64,000 nucleotides of DNA. Source: Prevotella sp. GTDB lineage: Bacteria; Bacteroidota; Bacteroidia; Bacteroidales; Bacteroidaceae. Location: contig JAEEVW010000012.1 in NCBI GenBank assembly GCA_016291085.1, positions 25,724 through 89,723 on the forward strand. The letters are read 5' to 3'. Both the position numbers and the translations under genes were made by a program. Every line of letters begins with the position of its first letter. Positions within the stretch are counted from its first letter, which is position 1. Below the pieces are notes generated by a model. The model saw only the letters and a program-made list of their open reading frames with translations, was not told where the DNA came from and did not search any database. This document shows, piece by piece, positions 34,855 through 43,077 of the stretch.

Positions 34855-35814
34855 ATGAAAAATTTGAAGATGTATGAACCCGACGATAAAATGATTACCC
34901 TTATCAAGGACAACTCCAGTGTGCTGCAGGCGCTGGGTTCATTCGGTATTAACCTTGGCTTTGGTGACAAGACCGTACGCGAGACGTGCGACATGAACGA
35001 TGTCGACACATACACGTTTCTGGCGGTGGTCAACTTCACCATCAACGACTTCACCAATTATGAGGATGACGAGCACATCAGCGTACCCACGTTGTTGCAC
35101 TATCTGAAGGCCAGCCATGCCTTTTATCTCGACTTCCAACTGCCCTTCATCCGTCGTGAGTTGCAGGAAAGCATCAGCGAGGGTGATCCTTTGGGAGGAC
35201 TCATCATGAAGTTCTACGACGAGTATGCACAGGAGATTCGCCGCCACATGAAATACGAAGAGAAAACGCTGTTCCCCTATGTCGAGTCGCTCATCGACGG
35301 ACGGCCTATGAACGATTACAACATCGAGACTTTCTCGAAGCATCACGAACAAACCGACAAGAAGTTGCGCGAGTTGAAACTGATGATTATCAAGTACTTG
35401 CCGTCCGATGCCCATCATAACAATCAGCTGACGGCTACCCTTTACGACATCTACAACAACGAGGAGTGGTTGCGTCAGCATGCCGAGGTCGAGGACCACA
35501 TCTTCACCCCTGCTATCCGTCGCTTGGAACAGCGTACCCGCAAGGACGATGTGTCGAAAAACATCTCGTCGATGGTCTTTAAAGGCGGTCAGGACAATGC
35601 CGAAATGTTGTCTGACCGCGAGCGCGACGTTATTATCGGTGTTGTCCAGGGCTTGCAGAATAAGGAGATTGCTGACCGTTTGTACATCTCTGTCAACACC
35701 GTCATCACCCATCGTCGCAATATCGCCCGCAAGCTGCAAATCCATTCTCCAGCGGGCCTTACCATTTACGCCATCGTCAACGGCCTCGTCGACATCTCCA
35801 GCGTTAAACTCTAA
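34855..35814 (+). CDS. hemerythrin-domain transcriptional regulator with LuxR-type HTH
   Basis: A 319-residue one-component regulator. Residues about 70-235 form a hemerythrin HHE-like four-helix bundle with candidate di-iron ligands in LLHYLKASHAFYLDF, RRHMKYEEKTLFPYVE, FSKHHEQTD and RQHAEVEDHIFTP. Residues about 255-315 are a LuxR/GerE helix-turn-helix (LSDRERDVIIGVVQGLQNKE, then IADRLYISVNTVITHRRNI). Such a di-iron site can respond to oxygen, nitric oxide or iron supply. It is divergent from the porin-imelysin-DHOR operon, which it likely regulates; the ligand is unknown. Confidence 0.87.
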   Translation: MKNLKMYEPDDKMITLIKDNSSVLQALGSFGINLGFGDKTVRETCDMNDVDTYTFLAVVNFTINDFTNYEDDEHISVPTLLHYLKASHAFYLDFQLPFIRRELQESISEGDPLGGLIMKFYDEYAQEIRRHMKYEEKTLFPYVESLIDGRPMNDYNIETFSKHHEQTDKKLRELKLMIIKYLPSDAHHNNQLTATLYDIYNNEEWLRQHAEVEDHIFTPAIRRLEQRTRKDDVSKNISSMVFKGGQDNAEMLSDRERDVIIGVVQGLQNKEIADRLYISVNTVITHRRNIARKLQIHSPAGLTIYAIVNGLVDISSVKL

Positions 35815-35837
35815 TAGTCTTTAAACTATCAAACATT

Positions 35838-35921
35838 GACGCAGTTTTATCATCCATCGTCGCAGTTTTATCATCCATCGACGCAGTTTTAACGTCCATC
35901 GTCGCAGTTTTAACTTTACAC
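35838..35921. repeat. 21-bp tandem array, four units (GACGCAGTTTTATCATCCATC)
   Basis: Adjacent 21-base units at 35838, 35859, 35880 and 35901; positions 2 and 12-15 vary, and the last unit diverges at its end. Downstream of the hemerythrin regulator. Confidence 0.88.
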
Positions 35922-35933
35922 GGCACCTTAAAA

Positions 35934-35977
35934 CCTTTTAGAACGTACCTTCCGACCCTTTAGAACGTACCGCACGA
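35934..35977. repeat. 22-bp tandem duplication (CCTTTTAGAACGTACC)
   Basis: Two 22-base units, 35934-35955 and 35956-35977, sharing CCYTTTAGAACGTACC. No gene is seen between 35815 and 36034. Confidence 0.8.
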
Positions 35978-36007
35978 CGTTTTCCCCTGCTTAAAGCGAA
36001 AGAGCAA

Positions 36008-36034
36008 ACACGAAGGGTCTGACACTTTGTGTTA
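36008..36034. repeat. 27-bp direct repeat, left copy
   Basis: ACACGAAG-GGTCTGACA-CTTTGTGT plus TA, with self-complementary ends (one mismatch). An almost identical copy is at 38037-38063 (one substitution). It abuts the stop of the gene 36035-37069 and may act as its terminator stem. Confidence 0.8.
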
Positions 36035-37069
36035 TTATAAAACTTTTCCTTGCTCTGTTTCGTTACTGTCTGCAATTTGCCAACGACGGGAAAGCCATTC
36101 GATATGCTTAGTTGTGATGTACTCATACCCATTCATCTTAACAACGGTCTGCTTGCTCATATCGCAAGGCCAGCCGTTAAAAAAGAGAAAGTATGCTTCA
36201 AGAGTTGTCAATTGGGCATCTTCCACAATACTTGCTACGTTCGCTTCCTTCATCTTTTTCACAGCTTCGTCGCTGAGTAACCCGGATAGTTGACCAGTTA
36301 CAAGGGTCGCCACATCTTCTGCAGGAATTGTCTGTGTCGTTTTTCCTGCGATGTAATAGTCTCCTTCTATTTCATCCTCTTCGTCATAAGAACCGTATGA
36401 TACGACTGTATTGGTAACTGATGGATAACCACTGTCATCTTTTGTCTCATGGCGACCTATCGTAAAGGAATTGCCGTGAATAGCAAACAACAGTTGAAGC
36501 TCTTCATAGGCACTCCAAAGACTTTGTTCTGTGGAATACTGCATATTCAGCGACATCTCCAAACGATTGCGAGGCATGACAGAATCCAACATAGGATTAT
36601 TTGCATAGAGGCTGTCACAGAGAATCTTGATGCCTTCGTGCATCGTCTTCTTGATATCGCGCCAGTTTTCGATATGCTGAAGGTTGCCCAGTTCATCGAT
36701 AGTGAATATGACGTGTTGTTTGTCGCTTAACTCTGCCACCTTTTCAAGTACCGTCTTGTTCAGGAAGTCAATTTCGTCTCCCTCCATCTCCCTGTTGCCA
36801 AGACTAGAATACTCCAGTTTATAACCATTGCTTGTAGAATCGCGTACGATGAGCCGGAAATCCTCTCTGATGTAACGGTTCAGGGTTGTATCATTGCCAT
36901 GAATTTTTTGTTTCAGTTCTTCCACACGAAAGTCCATCGTGTCGTTCTTGCAGAAATAGGCGATAACGTTAATCAACGAGTCGGCACTGCTGGCTTCTGC
37001 CGTCTGAACCTGTGCGCTGACATTCGCAGAAAATGCGATTAGTAATAATAAGGTATAAATATTCTTCAT
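36035..37069 (-). CDS. exported protein, function unknown
   Basis: A 344-residue protein with signal peptide KNIYTLLLLIAFSANVSAQ and no membrane helix or lipobox afterwards, so periplasmic. No family recognised; the middle contains alternating charged helices and a possible beta segment (RLIVRDSTSNGYKLEYSSLG), and a late stretch LSDEAVKKMKEANVASIVED precedes an aromatic patch (AYFLFFNGWPCDMSK). The frame extends 122 codons upstream but only through the promoter region. Divergent from the barrel gene at 37257. Confidence 0.72.
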   Translation of the reverse strand: MKNIYTLLLLIAFSANVSAQVQTAEASSADSLINVIAYFCKNDTMDFRVEELKQKIHGNDTTLNRYIREDFRLIVRDSTSNGYKLEYSSLGNREMEGDEIDFLNKTVLEKVAELSDKQHVIFTIDELGNLQHIENWRDIKKTMHEGIKILCDSLYANNPMLDSVMPRNRLEMSLNMQYSTEQSLWSAYEELQLLFAIHGNSFTIGRHETKDDSGYPSVTNTVVSYGSYDEEDEIEGDYYIAGKTTQTIPAEDVATLVTGQLSGLLSDEAVKKMKEANVASIVEDAQLTTLEAYFLFFNGWPCDMSKQTVVKMNGYEYITTKHIEWLSRRWQIADSNETEQGKVL

Positions 37070-37093
37070 TTTTGCTTTTTTTGAAAATGCCTG

Positions 37094-37125
37094 CAAAGGT
37101 ACCTGTTTTTTCTCAATTATCCAAA
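37094..37125 (-). promoter_or_regulatory. promoter of the exported-protein gene (36035-37069)
   Basis: Minus-strand TTTG-N20-TACCTTTG, full consensus. Confidence 0.8.
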
Positions 37126-37191
37126 TTAGTTGATGGATATTTCCGTCTCGCTTCAAATTATAAATCGTTTCATCACTTTTCTGCATCATTA

Positions 37192-37223
37192 TTTGGTTGT
37201 TAGCGAATAAGTTTGTACTTTTG
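37192..37223 (+). promoter_or_regulatory. promoter of the beta-barrel gene at 37257
   Basis: TTTG-N20-TACTTTTG, full consensus, about 33 bases before the ATG. Confidence 0.8.
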
Positions 37224-37256
37224 TGCCATAAATAATAAGTATTAGAATCAAATAGA

Positions 37257-37976
37257 ATGAAAAAGACTATTTTAGTAGCAATAGCATTGTTGCTTAGTTT
37301 GAATATAGCTGCGCAGGCGGAAAAAGGACAATGGTCGCTGGTACCTATGGTGGGAACGAATGTAGTCGTTAGCAAACCGCTAAATGCCCTTTGTGGAATA
37401 ACGGCCGGTGCAGCCATCGACTGGCAAGCCAGCAATAGAATAGCTCTTTCGTCTGGGCTAATCTACTCCTATCAGCGCTACGGATTCAAGGATTTTATCG
37501 GGATGGGTATTTCCCAGACCAACGGTGCATATGGTCAACTATTGGGTCAAGAGACGGCTTATAATCCTCCCATCCGTGACGGGCGGTTGATCATTCCTTT
37601 AACTGTTAGTGCATACGTTTGGAAAGGTTTGGCCTTGAAGGCTGGCATTCAGGCAAATGTCCGCCTGCATTCCGGGATAGCTGACTACCATGAAGAGACA
37701 TCGACCTATGGGATGACAATTGAAAATGATATTAGTGGCACGGCCAATGCGATGCACGGGTTTTTCTTCTCGCTGCCAGTAGGCATATCTTATGAGTATC
37801 ATAAGTTTGTGCTCGATGTTCGATACATTTTCGGTCTGCAAAATCTTAGCGCCTCTTGGGACGTCATCTCAGGGACAACTTATGGCACGACAATAAGGTC
37901 TTACGGTGGAATATACTATGACGATCAAAAAGTAAACCAGTTACAACTAACACTCGGCTATCGGCTTGGGCTGTAA
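37257..37976 (+). CDS. outer membrane beta-barrel protein
   Basis: A 239-residue secreted protein with signal peptide KKTILVAIALLLSLNIAAQA and amphipathic strands typical of PorT-like barrels: LCGITAGAAIDWQASNRIAL, LIIPLTVSAYVWKGLALKAG, and a closing QLQLTLGYRLGL. Function unknown. Divergently paired with the exported protein gene, and the pair is bracketed by 27-base direct repeats. Confidence 0.8.
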   Translation: MKKTILVAIALLLSLNIAAQAEKGQWSLVPMVGTNVVVSKPLNALCGITAGAAIDWQASNRIALSSGLIYSYQRYGFKDFIGMGISQTNGAYGQLLGQETAYNPPIRDGRLIIPLTVSAYVWKGLALKAGIQANVRLHSGIADYHEETSTYGMTIENDISGTANAMHGFFFSLPVGISYEYHKFVLDVRYIFGLQNLSASWDVISGTTYGTTIRSYGGIYYDDQKVNQLQLTLGYRLGL

Positions 37977-38036
37977 GACCCCTCCGAGAAATGCGACCTT
38001 CTATATCATGGTGAAGCACCCTTGATACACGAATTC

Positions 38037-38063
38037 ACACGAAGGGTCTGATACTTTGTGTTA
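38037..38063. repeat. 27-bp direct repeat, right copy
   Basis: Second copy of the 36008-36034 repeat, same orientation, one C-to-T change. It lies between the convergent barrel gene and the membrane protein gene. Confidence 0.8.
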
Positions 38064-38080
38064 CTCTTTCTATGTTGGAG

Positions 38081-38527
38081 TCAACTATATACTGGGAATA
38101 CTATTATACCTAATACAAAAAATAAAATTCCAATAATAAATACAAATGCACTAATTATCATCCACTTAATCTTTTTAGAACGAGGTTCTTGATCAAACTG
38201 CTCAAAGTATGACAGACCTTTTTCTCCTTCAAATGATGAAAGCTGTGAAATAAGGACACTGATACCAATCAATAGAATAAAATACAGTATTTTATATAAA
38301 TAGTTCCCTTTGATAAGTGTCAATAAAGTTTCTCCGCCCAAGGCTCCTGCAAATGACAGACATCCACTTGTATATAAAAGGACCATAAGGTCGCAAATCT
38401 TAAACCCTAGTTGACCTCTGTAATATTCTTTTCTTCCCATATATAAAACGGGAATATCTAATTCTCTTGTGTAGAGATAGATTCCAAAGTACACTCTGTT
38501 TATAAACCTGACAATTATTTCTTTCAT
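38081..38527 (-). CDS. small polytopic membrane protein, function unknown
   Basis: A 148-residue protein with three probable membrane segments: LMVLLYTSGCLSFAGALGG, ILYFILLIGISVLISQL and MIISAFVFIIGILFFVLGII. The N-terminus is basic. A/T-rich codon use differs from neighbouring housekeeping genes and suggests accessory origin. No family recognised. Confidence 0.6.
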   Translation of the reverse strand: MKEIIVRFINRVYFGIYLYTRELDIPVLYMGRKEYYRGQLGFKICDLMVLLYTSGCLSFAGALGGETLLTLIKGNYLYKILYFILLIGISVLISQLSSFEGEKGLSYFEQFDQEPRSKKIKWMIISAFVFIIGILFFVLGIIVFPVYS

Positions 38528-38605
38528 TCTGCAAAAATGAATTAGAAGGTCAGTTCTGTAGATTATCTTGAATAATGCATATTAGAGGACCTCTCCTGAG
38601 GGAGT

Positions 38606-38776
38606 TTATACGGTTGCAGTTTCGGCAAGCAGTTCCTTTGCAGGAATGCGTTGGATGGTCTTGCCATCAGAAGAAACGATGATATCTTCACCGCGAATGG
38701 CTTTATCTTTAAGCATTCGTTTCCCAGCCAACTCTATGCCAGCCTTCAATTTCTCAGAGAATTCTTTATTTGACAT
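38606..38776 (-). CDS. small protein paired with the zeta toxin remnant (putative antitoxin)
   Basis: A 56-residue ORF (SNKEFSEKLKAGIELAGKRM, then LKDKAIRGEDIIVSSDGKTI and QRIPAKELLAETATV). Its ATG overlaps the end of the zeta-like frame by 11 bases, a coupled toxin-antitoxin arrangement. Similar short proteins accompany zeta-type kinases in other Bacteroidetes, as far as I recall, but the antitoxin role here is inferred from position. It appears intact while its toxin is truncated. Confidence 0.65.
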   Translation of the reverse strand: MSNKEFSEKLKAGIELAGKRMLKDKAIRGEDIIVSSDGKTIQRIPAKELLAETATV

Positions 38777-39104
38777 AATCTGCTATTACTTTATATTTTG
38801 ATTCTGACATGATGTTTACCTTATCTTCCTTTCCACCTGCTGCAACTAGGACGGCAGGATATTCGCTGTTATCGTAAATAACCCAATAGTCCACTTCGTT
38901 CATAAACAGGCGAAAGAGATTTCGGATGCCTGCAATGTATCTTCGCTTAACGATAGGCTCAGGTATATTATGCCCACCTTTAGCGACTCTCTCAGCCACA
39001 CGTAACAAAGACAGTTCAGGAGAATTCAGCCAAAAGAAAAGAAGTCTGACCTGATAGCCTTTATCCTGTGCCCTGCGGACAAGGTTGATGCATGTAACCT
39101 TTGT
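38766..39104 (-). pseudogene. zeta toxin family kinase, N-terminally truncated
   Basis: The open frame reads INLVRRAQDKGYQVRLLFFW, LNSPELSLLRVAERV, AKGGHNIPEPIVKRRYIAGI and RNLFRLFMNEVDYWVIYDNS, the C-terminal half of zeta-type UDP-N-acetylglucosamine kinases. The N-terminal half with the Walker A motif is missing: an in-frame TAA (39105-39107) is followed directly by the end of the FAD reductase gene. Without the P-loop it should be inactive. Confidence 0.8.
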
Positions 39105-39137
39105 TTACAAATACTCCGAACGGCCTCCTTTTGTTGT

Positions 39138-40148
39138 TTATGGGGTGGTGGCTTTGTTGTAGCACCACTTTAAGATGCCGGGGAAGTGGTTGCAGAGGAG
39201 TCGCAACAGGGCGAGTCCGGTCTTACTGTAGAAGAAGCGGGACTCCCATACTTCTCTTTTCTTGTGAGCGAACACCTTGCCGTTGACCTTAGCAAACGAT
39301 TGTTCGCTACTGATGGCCTCAGCGGCATTTTGGGCCGTGAGGATGGCATAATAGAGTCCTTCAGCCGTTAGTCGGTTGGGGAAACCGCCCGCATCACCGA
39401 TGAGGATGATGTGGTCGTGAAGGGGGTAGTCGCAACTGCGGGGTATGAAGGCTCCCTTAGGCTTTAGGTTGGGACAGCCCATTGCGTCGAGCACCTGACG
39501 GAACCTCTGGGGCGTGGTATTCCCGTCGCCAAAGCCCTGTACGTCGTAGGACTCATTGGGGAAACTGTAATAATAGCCCTGTTCGTATGTCTTCGACACA
39601 TTGATGACAATAGCATTGTCAGGTGACTTTGGCCCATATTGTTCCATCCACAGGAAACCGTGGTCTGACAGTGGATTAAGGTGTTTTCTGACTCGGCTGT
39701 TGGCACCGTCAGCTCCCACCAGGTAGTCGCATGCTACCTGTCGACCCGACTGCATCGTAGCCACAATCTGTCCGTCGTTCTCCTCGATAGCGGCTAATGC
39801 CTCGTTGGCAAATCGGCCACCACTTTTCTGATATTCCTCTAGCAGTTGGGCGTCGAACTCGCGGCGTTTCACAATGCGCAGTTCATGGTCCATATGCAAG
39901 TCGAACACGGACTTGCCTTCGACGAGCAGCTTCAAACGGTTGACGCTGTTGTAGTCGTAGTGGAACGATGGCAGCAGTCTGTCGAGCAGACGGTAGGAAC
40001 GGGGTGTCAGTCCACCGCCACAAATCTTGTCACGAGGGAATACGGCACGGTCTATCAACAAACAGTCGACATTCCGTTTCTTCAGCAGCAGTCCGCACGT
40101 GCATCCCGCAGGTCCTGCACCAACTATCAATACCTTTATTTTTTCCAT
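39138..40148 (-). CDS. FAD-dependent geranylgeranyl reductase-family oxidoreductase
   Basis: A 336-residue flavoprotein. Dinucleotide-binding motif VLIVGAGPAGCTCGLLLKKR at residues 5-24, family signature PRDKICGGGLTPRSYRLLDR, the second FAD motif LVGADGANSRVR, and ILIGDAGGFPNRLTAEGLYY near the end. Members reduce prenyl chains of lipids or quinones; the substrate here is unknown. The ATG at 40148 is chosen, 27 bases after the predicted -7 box. It is followed downstream by the broken zeta toxin. Confidence 0.85.
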   Translation of the reverse strand: MEKIKVLIVGAGPAGCTCGLLLKKRNVDCLLIDRAVFPRDKICGGGLTPRSYRLLDRLLPSFHYDYNSVNRLKLLVEGKSVFDLHMDHELRIVKRREFDAQLLEEYQKSGGRFANEALAAIEENDGQIVATMQSGRQVACDYLVGADGANSRVRKHLNPLSDHGFLWMEQYGPKSPDNAIVINVSKTYEQGYYYSFPNESYDVQGFGDGNTTPQRFRQVLDAMGCPNLKPKGAFIPRSCDYPLHDHIILIGDAGGFPNRLTAEGLYYAILTAQNAAEAISSEQSFAKVNGKVFAHKKREVWESRFFYSKTGLALLRLLCNHFPGILKWCYNKATTP

Positions 40149-40175
40149 GAGAATTGAATCTTGTACACCTGGCTG

Positions 40176-40207
40176 CAAAGGTACGTAAAAGTGACTGAAA
40201 AGCCAAA
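40176..40207 (-). promoter_or_regulatory. FAD reductase promoter
   Basis: Minus-strand TTTG-N20-TACCTTTG; the -33 box lies within the region just after the upstream hydrolase stop. Confidence 0.78.
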
Positions 40208-40209
40208 CT

Positions 40210-41088
40210 TTATTTGTATTTTTTACAAAATCCACTCACTGTCTCGTTGAAGACCTTGGGCTGTTCCATGTTCAGCATGTGGCCACAATCTGGCAGCACC
40301 ACATATCGGCCATTCGACAGCCAGCGCAGTTCTCCTGGCTCTCCCCTCTTGCCCTTTAGTTCGTTTTCGCCCCTGATAATGAGGGTGGGGACGTTGGTCT
40401 TTCCCCGTTGGCGTAACTTGTTCCAAGCCTCCTTGCCGTAGAACAGGCGCACCTCTTTATGCAGTGGTTGCCAGGCCGTCCAGTCGCTGATCATCCGTTG
40501 CAGGGGGGGGCGCATGCGTTCTTTCTTCGAACCGCCCGAAGCCATCAGCTGGTCAATCCATTCGCGCTTATATTGGTCGATGCCTTTTGCCTTCAGCGCT
40601 GCTATCTCCTCGTCTCGGCGGGCACATTCTGCGGAGTCCATCGGCTCTGACGGACCAGGACTGTTGCGAATGCCGCCACTGGTTAACACACAGGTTAGTA
40701 AGCGTTCCGGATACATGGCCAGCATGTCTCCCGCCACAAAGGCTCCCATTGACAGTCCTACCACATGTGCTTGGGTGATGTGGAGTGAATCCATCAGTAC
40801 CAGCACGTCGTCCACATGGGTAAACTGCTCTGTCTCGCTCTGAGACGACGATTGGCCGTATCCGCGAAAATCCAAACGGATGGTACGGAAATCCTTGGCA
40901 AACACCTTGAACTGCTCGTCCCACATTCGCGTGTCAAGCGAATGTCCATGCAGCAGGATCATCGGTTCGCCCTGTCCTCGCTCTTCGTAATATAGCTGTC
41001 CGCCGTTCCCCACAGACACATAGCCTGTTTGTGTCGTCCGACATCCTGCCATTACTATGCTGGCGATAAGCAGTAATAGTTTGTTCAT
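40210..41088 (-). CDS. alpha/beta-hydrolase lipoprotein
   Basis: A 292-residue alpha/beta-fold hydrolase with a lipoprotein signal (LLLIASIVMAGC). Oxyanion region LLHGHSLDTRMWDEQ, nucleophile elbow GLSMGAF with the catalytic serine, and the C-terminal DCGHML with the catalytic histidine; an aspartate is expected near EVRLFYGK/IRGENEL. Substrate unknown; candidates include esters, peptides or lactones. The internal ATG at 41088 is chosen because it begins the signal peptide, close to a TATCTTTG box at 41129-41136. Confidence 0.85.
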   Translation of the reverse strand: MNKLLLLIASIVMAGCRTTQTGYVSVGNGGQLYYEERGQGEPMILLHGHSLDTRMWDEQFKVFAKDFRTIRLDFRGYGQSSSQSETEQFTHVDDVLVLMDSLHITQAHVVGLSMGAFVAGDMLAMYPERLLTCVLTSGGIRNSPGPSEPMDSAECARRDEEIAALKAKGIDQYKREWIDQLMASGGSKKERMRPPLQRMISDWTAWQPLHKEVRLFYGKEAWNKLRQRGKTNVPTLIIRGENELKGKRGEPGELRWLSNGRYVVLPDCGHMLNMEQPKVFNETVSGFCKKYK

Positions 41089-41176
41089 ATTGCAGTTTGT
41101 TTTTTGGGCAGATATTGTTCGCCTGCTTGCAAAGATACGGAAAAAAATGGCAGAAATGCAAGAAAAGGGCGAATTA

Positions 41177-41208
41177 TTTGTTTTTTTGTTCAATTATTCG
41201 TACCTTCG
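41177..41208 (+). promoter_or_regulatory. promoter of the GlsB-like gene
   Basis: TTTG-N20-TACCTTCG; the -7 box differs from consensus at one base. The start codon is about 30 bases downstream. Confidence 0.6.
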
Positions 41209-41237
41209 CAGCATCAAACCAATTAAAAATTACAACT

Positions 41238-41477
41238 ATGGGAATTATTTATTCATTGATTATTGGATGTTTGGCTGGTTTTTGTGCCGGTAAGTTGATG
41301 AAAGGTGGTGGTTTTGGCATCATCATGAATTTGGTGTTGGGACTGTTTGGCGGTGCCCTTGGTGGCTGGCTGTTTTCGCTGCTAGGCATAGAGTGGGGCG
41401 GTGTGCTGGGGCAGCTCGGTACGGCGATTATCGGTGCCGTTGCCATTCTGTGGATTGCCTCGTTCTTTAAGAAGTAG
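41238..41477 (+). CDS. GlsB/YeaQ/YmgE-family small membrane protein
   Basis: A 79-residue protein with three membrane helices rich in glycine: GIIYSLIIGCLAGFCAGKLM, FGIIMNLVLGLFGGALGGWL and LGTAIIGAVAILWIASFF. This is the transglycosylase-associated (GlsB/YeaQ) family, linked to stress responses but mechanistically unknown. A longer reading from 41097 would cross the promoter, so the ATG at 41238 is used. Confidence 0.88.
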   Translation: MGIIYSLIIGCLAGFCAGKLMKGGGFGIIMNLVLGLFGGALGGWLFSLLGIEWGGVLGQLGTAIIGAVAILWIASFFKK

Positions 41478-41505
41478 GCAAAGCGAAAATTGACAGCCTA
41501 AGACT

Positions 41506-43044
41506 ATGAAAAAGAGGATGCTTCTTGGTATGGCAGCCCTTGTGATGGGGCTGCAGGCCGTTTGGGCTCAGAAGAGCATTGTGATTCTGTACGAGAATGA
41601 CGTGCACTGCGGCATTGACGGCTATCAGAAGATGGCCGGACTGCGCGATGCCATCAACAAGACGGATACGGCATACGCTGGTGCCGTCTGTGTGGGTGAT
41701 TTCCTGCAGGGCAACACGACGGGTGCCATTTCGAAGGGACAGTACATCATCGACATCATGAAGTTGATGGACTACGATGCCGTGACGCTGGGCAACCATG
41801 AGTTCGACTATGGCATTCCGCGTATGAAGATGTTGCTGGAGCAGCTGGGCGCTCCCATTGTGAGTTGCAATTTGTATGATCTTGGCGACCAGCAGTTGAC
41901 CTACATGCCGTACATTATCAAGCAGTATGGCGACAAGAAGGTAGCCTTTATTGGAGCTACGACACCCGAGACGATGCTGTTGGAGGGCTATGCGTTCTAC
42001 GATACGAACGGTGGATTGGAATACGACCTGAGGCCGAAGACGTTCTACCAGGAGGTGCAGCAGGCTGTGGACGATGTCCGTGCAAAGGGTGCCGACTACG
42101 TGGTGTTGCTGTCGCATGTGGGCGAGACCACGCAGTCGATGGGATTCAACTCACACCTGCTGGTGAACAAGACGCGCGGCATCGACGTGGTGCTGGACGG
42201 ACATTCGCACGAGATTTTCGAGAATGCCAAGGCCACGAATCTGGATGGCCAGGAGATTACCGTCACGCAGACGGGTACACAGTTTGAGCGAATCGGCAAG
42301 CTGCTGATTACCCCTGATGGCCGCATGACAACCAAGTTGCTAAAGCCTGCCGACGTGCCCTACGTGAGTGCCCGCGTAAAGGCTGCTACAGACAGTATCC
42401 ACAAGTTGGTGGAGGCTGCTACTTCGAAAGTGGTGGCACATACCGACTACCGGCTGGTGGTGAGCGACGAGAACAAACAATGGATTATTCGCGGTAGTGA
42501 GACGAATGCCGGTGACTTGGTGGCAGATGCCTACCGCAATGCCTTAAAGTCGGACATCGCCTTCGAAAACGGTGGCGGCATCCGTAACGATATCATGGCG
42601 GGTGACATCACCTATGGCGATGTCATCGGTATGCTGCCCTACGACAATACCTTGCGCCGCATTGCCGTGACAGGAAAACTACTGAAGGAGATGCTGACAC
42701 GCTGTACGGCTTTGGTGCCTGTGTTGGACGGCAATTTCCCACAGTGTTCTGGACTGCGGTTTACCATCCACAGTAAGAGCCATCGTGTCAGCAACATCGA
42801 GGTGCTACAGGATAATGGCACGTATGCCCCGCTGGACGAGAACCATACCTATAGCGTAACACTGACAGACTATAACCATAAAGGTGGTGGATTTTTCGAA
42901 ATCTTCAAACAGTGTCCTGTACTGCAGGAGAGTTCCGTGCGCTACAACGAGGCACTGTCAGACTACCTGTCGAAAGTACTGGGTGGCAACACAGGCAAAG
43001 CCTACGCACAACCGCAAGGACGCATCACGATATTAGAAGATTAA
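41506..43044 (+). CDS. exported 5'-nucleotidase / metallophosphatase
   Basis: A 512-residue periplasmic or surface nucleotidase of the UshA type, releasing phosphate and nucleosides. Signal peptide KKRMLLGMAALVMGLQAVWA. Metal-site motifs: YENDVHCGIDGY (variant of the usual DxH), VGDFLQGN, LGNHEFDYG, VLLSHVGE and VLDGHSHE. The C-terminal substrate domain carries NAGDLVADAYRNAL and FENGGGIRNDIMAGDITYGD. Length is normal. It follows the GlsB gene by 28 bases and ends at a bidirectional terminator. Confidence 0.9.
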   Translation: MKKRMLLGMAALVMGLQAVWAQKSIVILYENDVHCGIDGYQKMAGLRDAINKTDTAYAGAVCVGDFLQGNTTGAISKGQYIIDIMKLMDYDAVTLGNHEFDYGIPRMKMLLEQLGAPIVSCNLYDLGDQQLTYMPYIIKQYGDKKVAFIGATTPETMLLEGYAFYDTNGGLEYDLRPKTFYQEVQQAVDDVRAKGADYVVLLSHVGETTQSMGFNSHLLVNKTRGIDVVLDGHSHEIFENAKATNLDGQEITVTQTGTQFERIGKLLITPDGRMTTKLLKPADVPYVSARVKAATDSIHKLVEAATSKVVAHTDYRLVVSDENKQWIIRGSETNAGDLVADAYRNALKSDIAFENGGGIRNDIMAGDITYGDVIGMLPYDNTLRRIAVTGKLLKEMLTRCTALVPVLDGNFPQCSGLRFTIHSKSHRVSNIEVLQDNGTYAPLDENHTYSVTLTDYNHKGGGFFEIFKQCPVLQESSVRYNEALSDYLSKVLGGNTGKAYAQPQGRITILED

Positions 43045-43077
43045 AAAAATCGCGGGGAGAAATCCTCGCGATTTTTG
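43045..43077. terminator. bidirectional terminator between nucleotidase and glycosyltransferase genes
   Basis: AAAATCGCGGGGA / TCCTCGCGATTTTT stem with short loop, A-run on one side and T-run on the other, between convergent genes. Confidence 0.85.

Noticed and set aside
38001..39137. Integrated plasmid or genomic island around the zeta remnant
   Set aside because: No integrase, att-like repeats beyond the 27-bp pair, or mobility genes in the segment.
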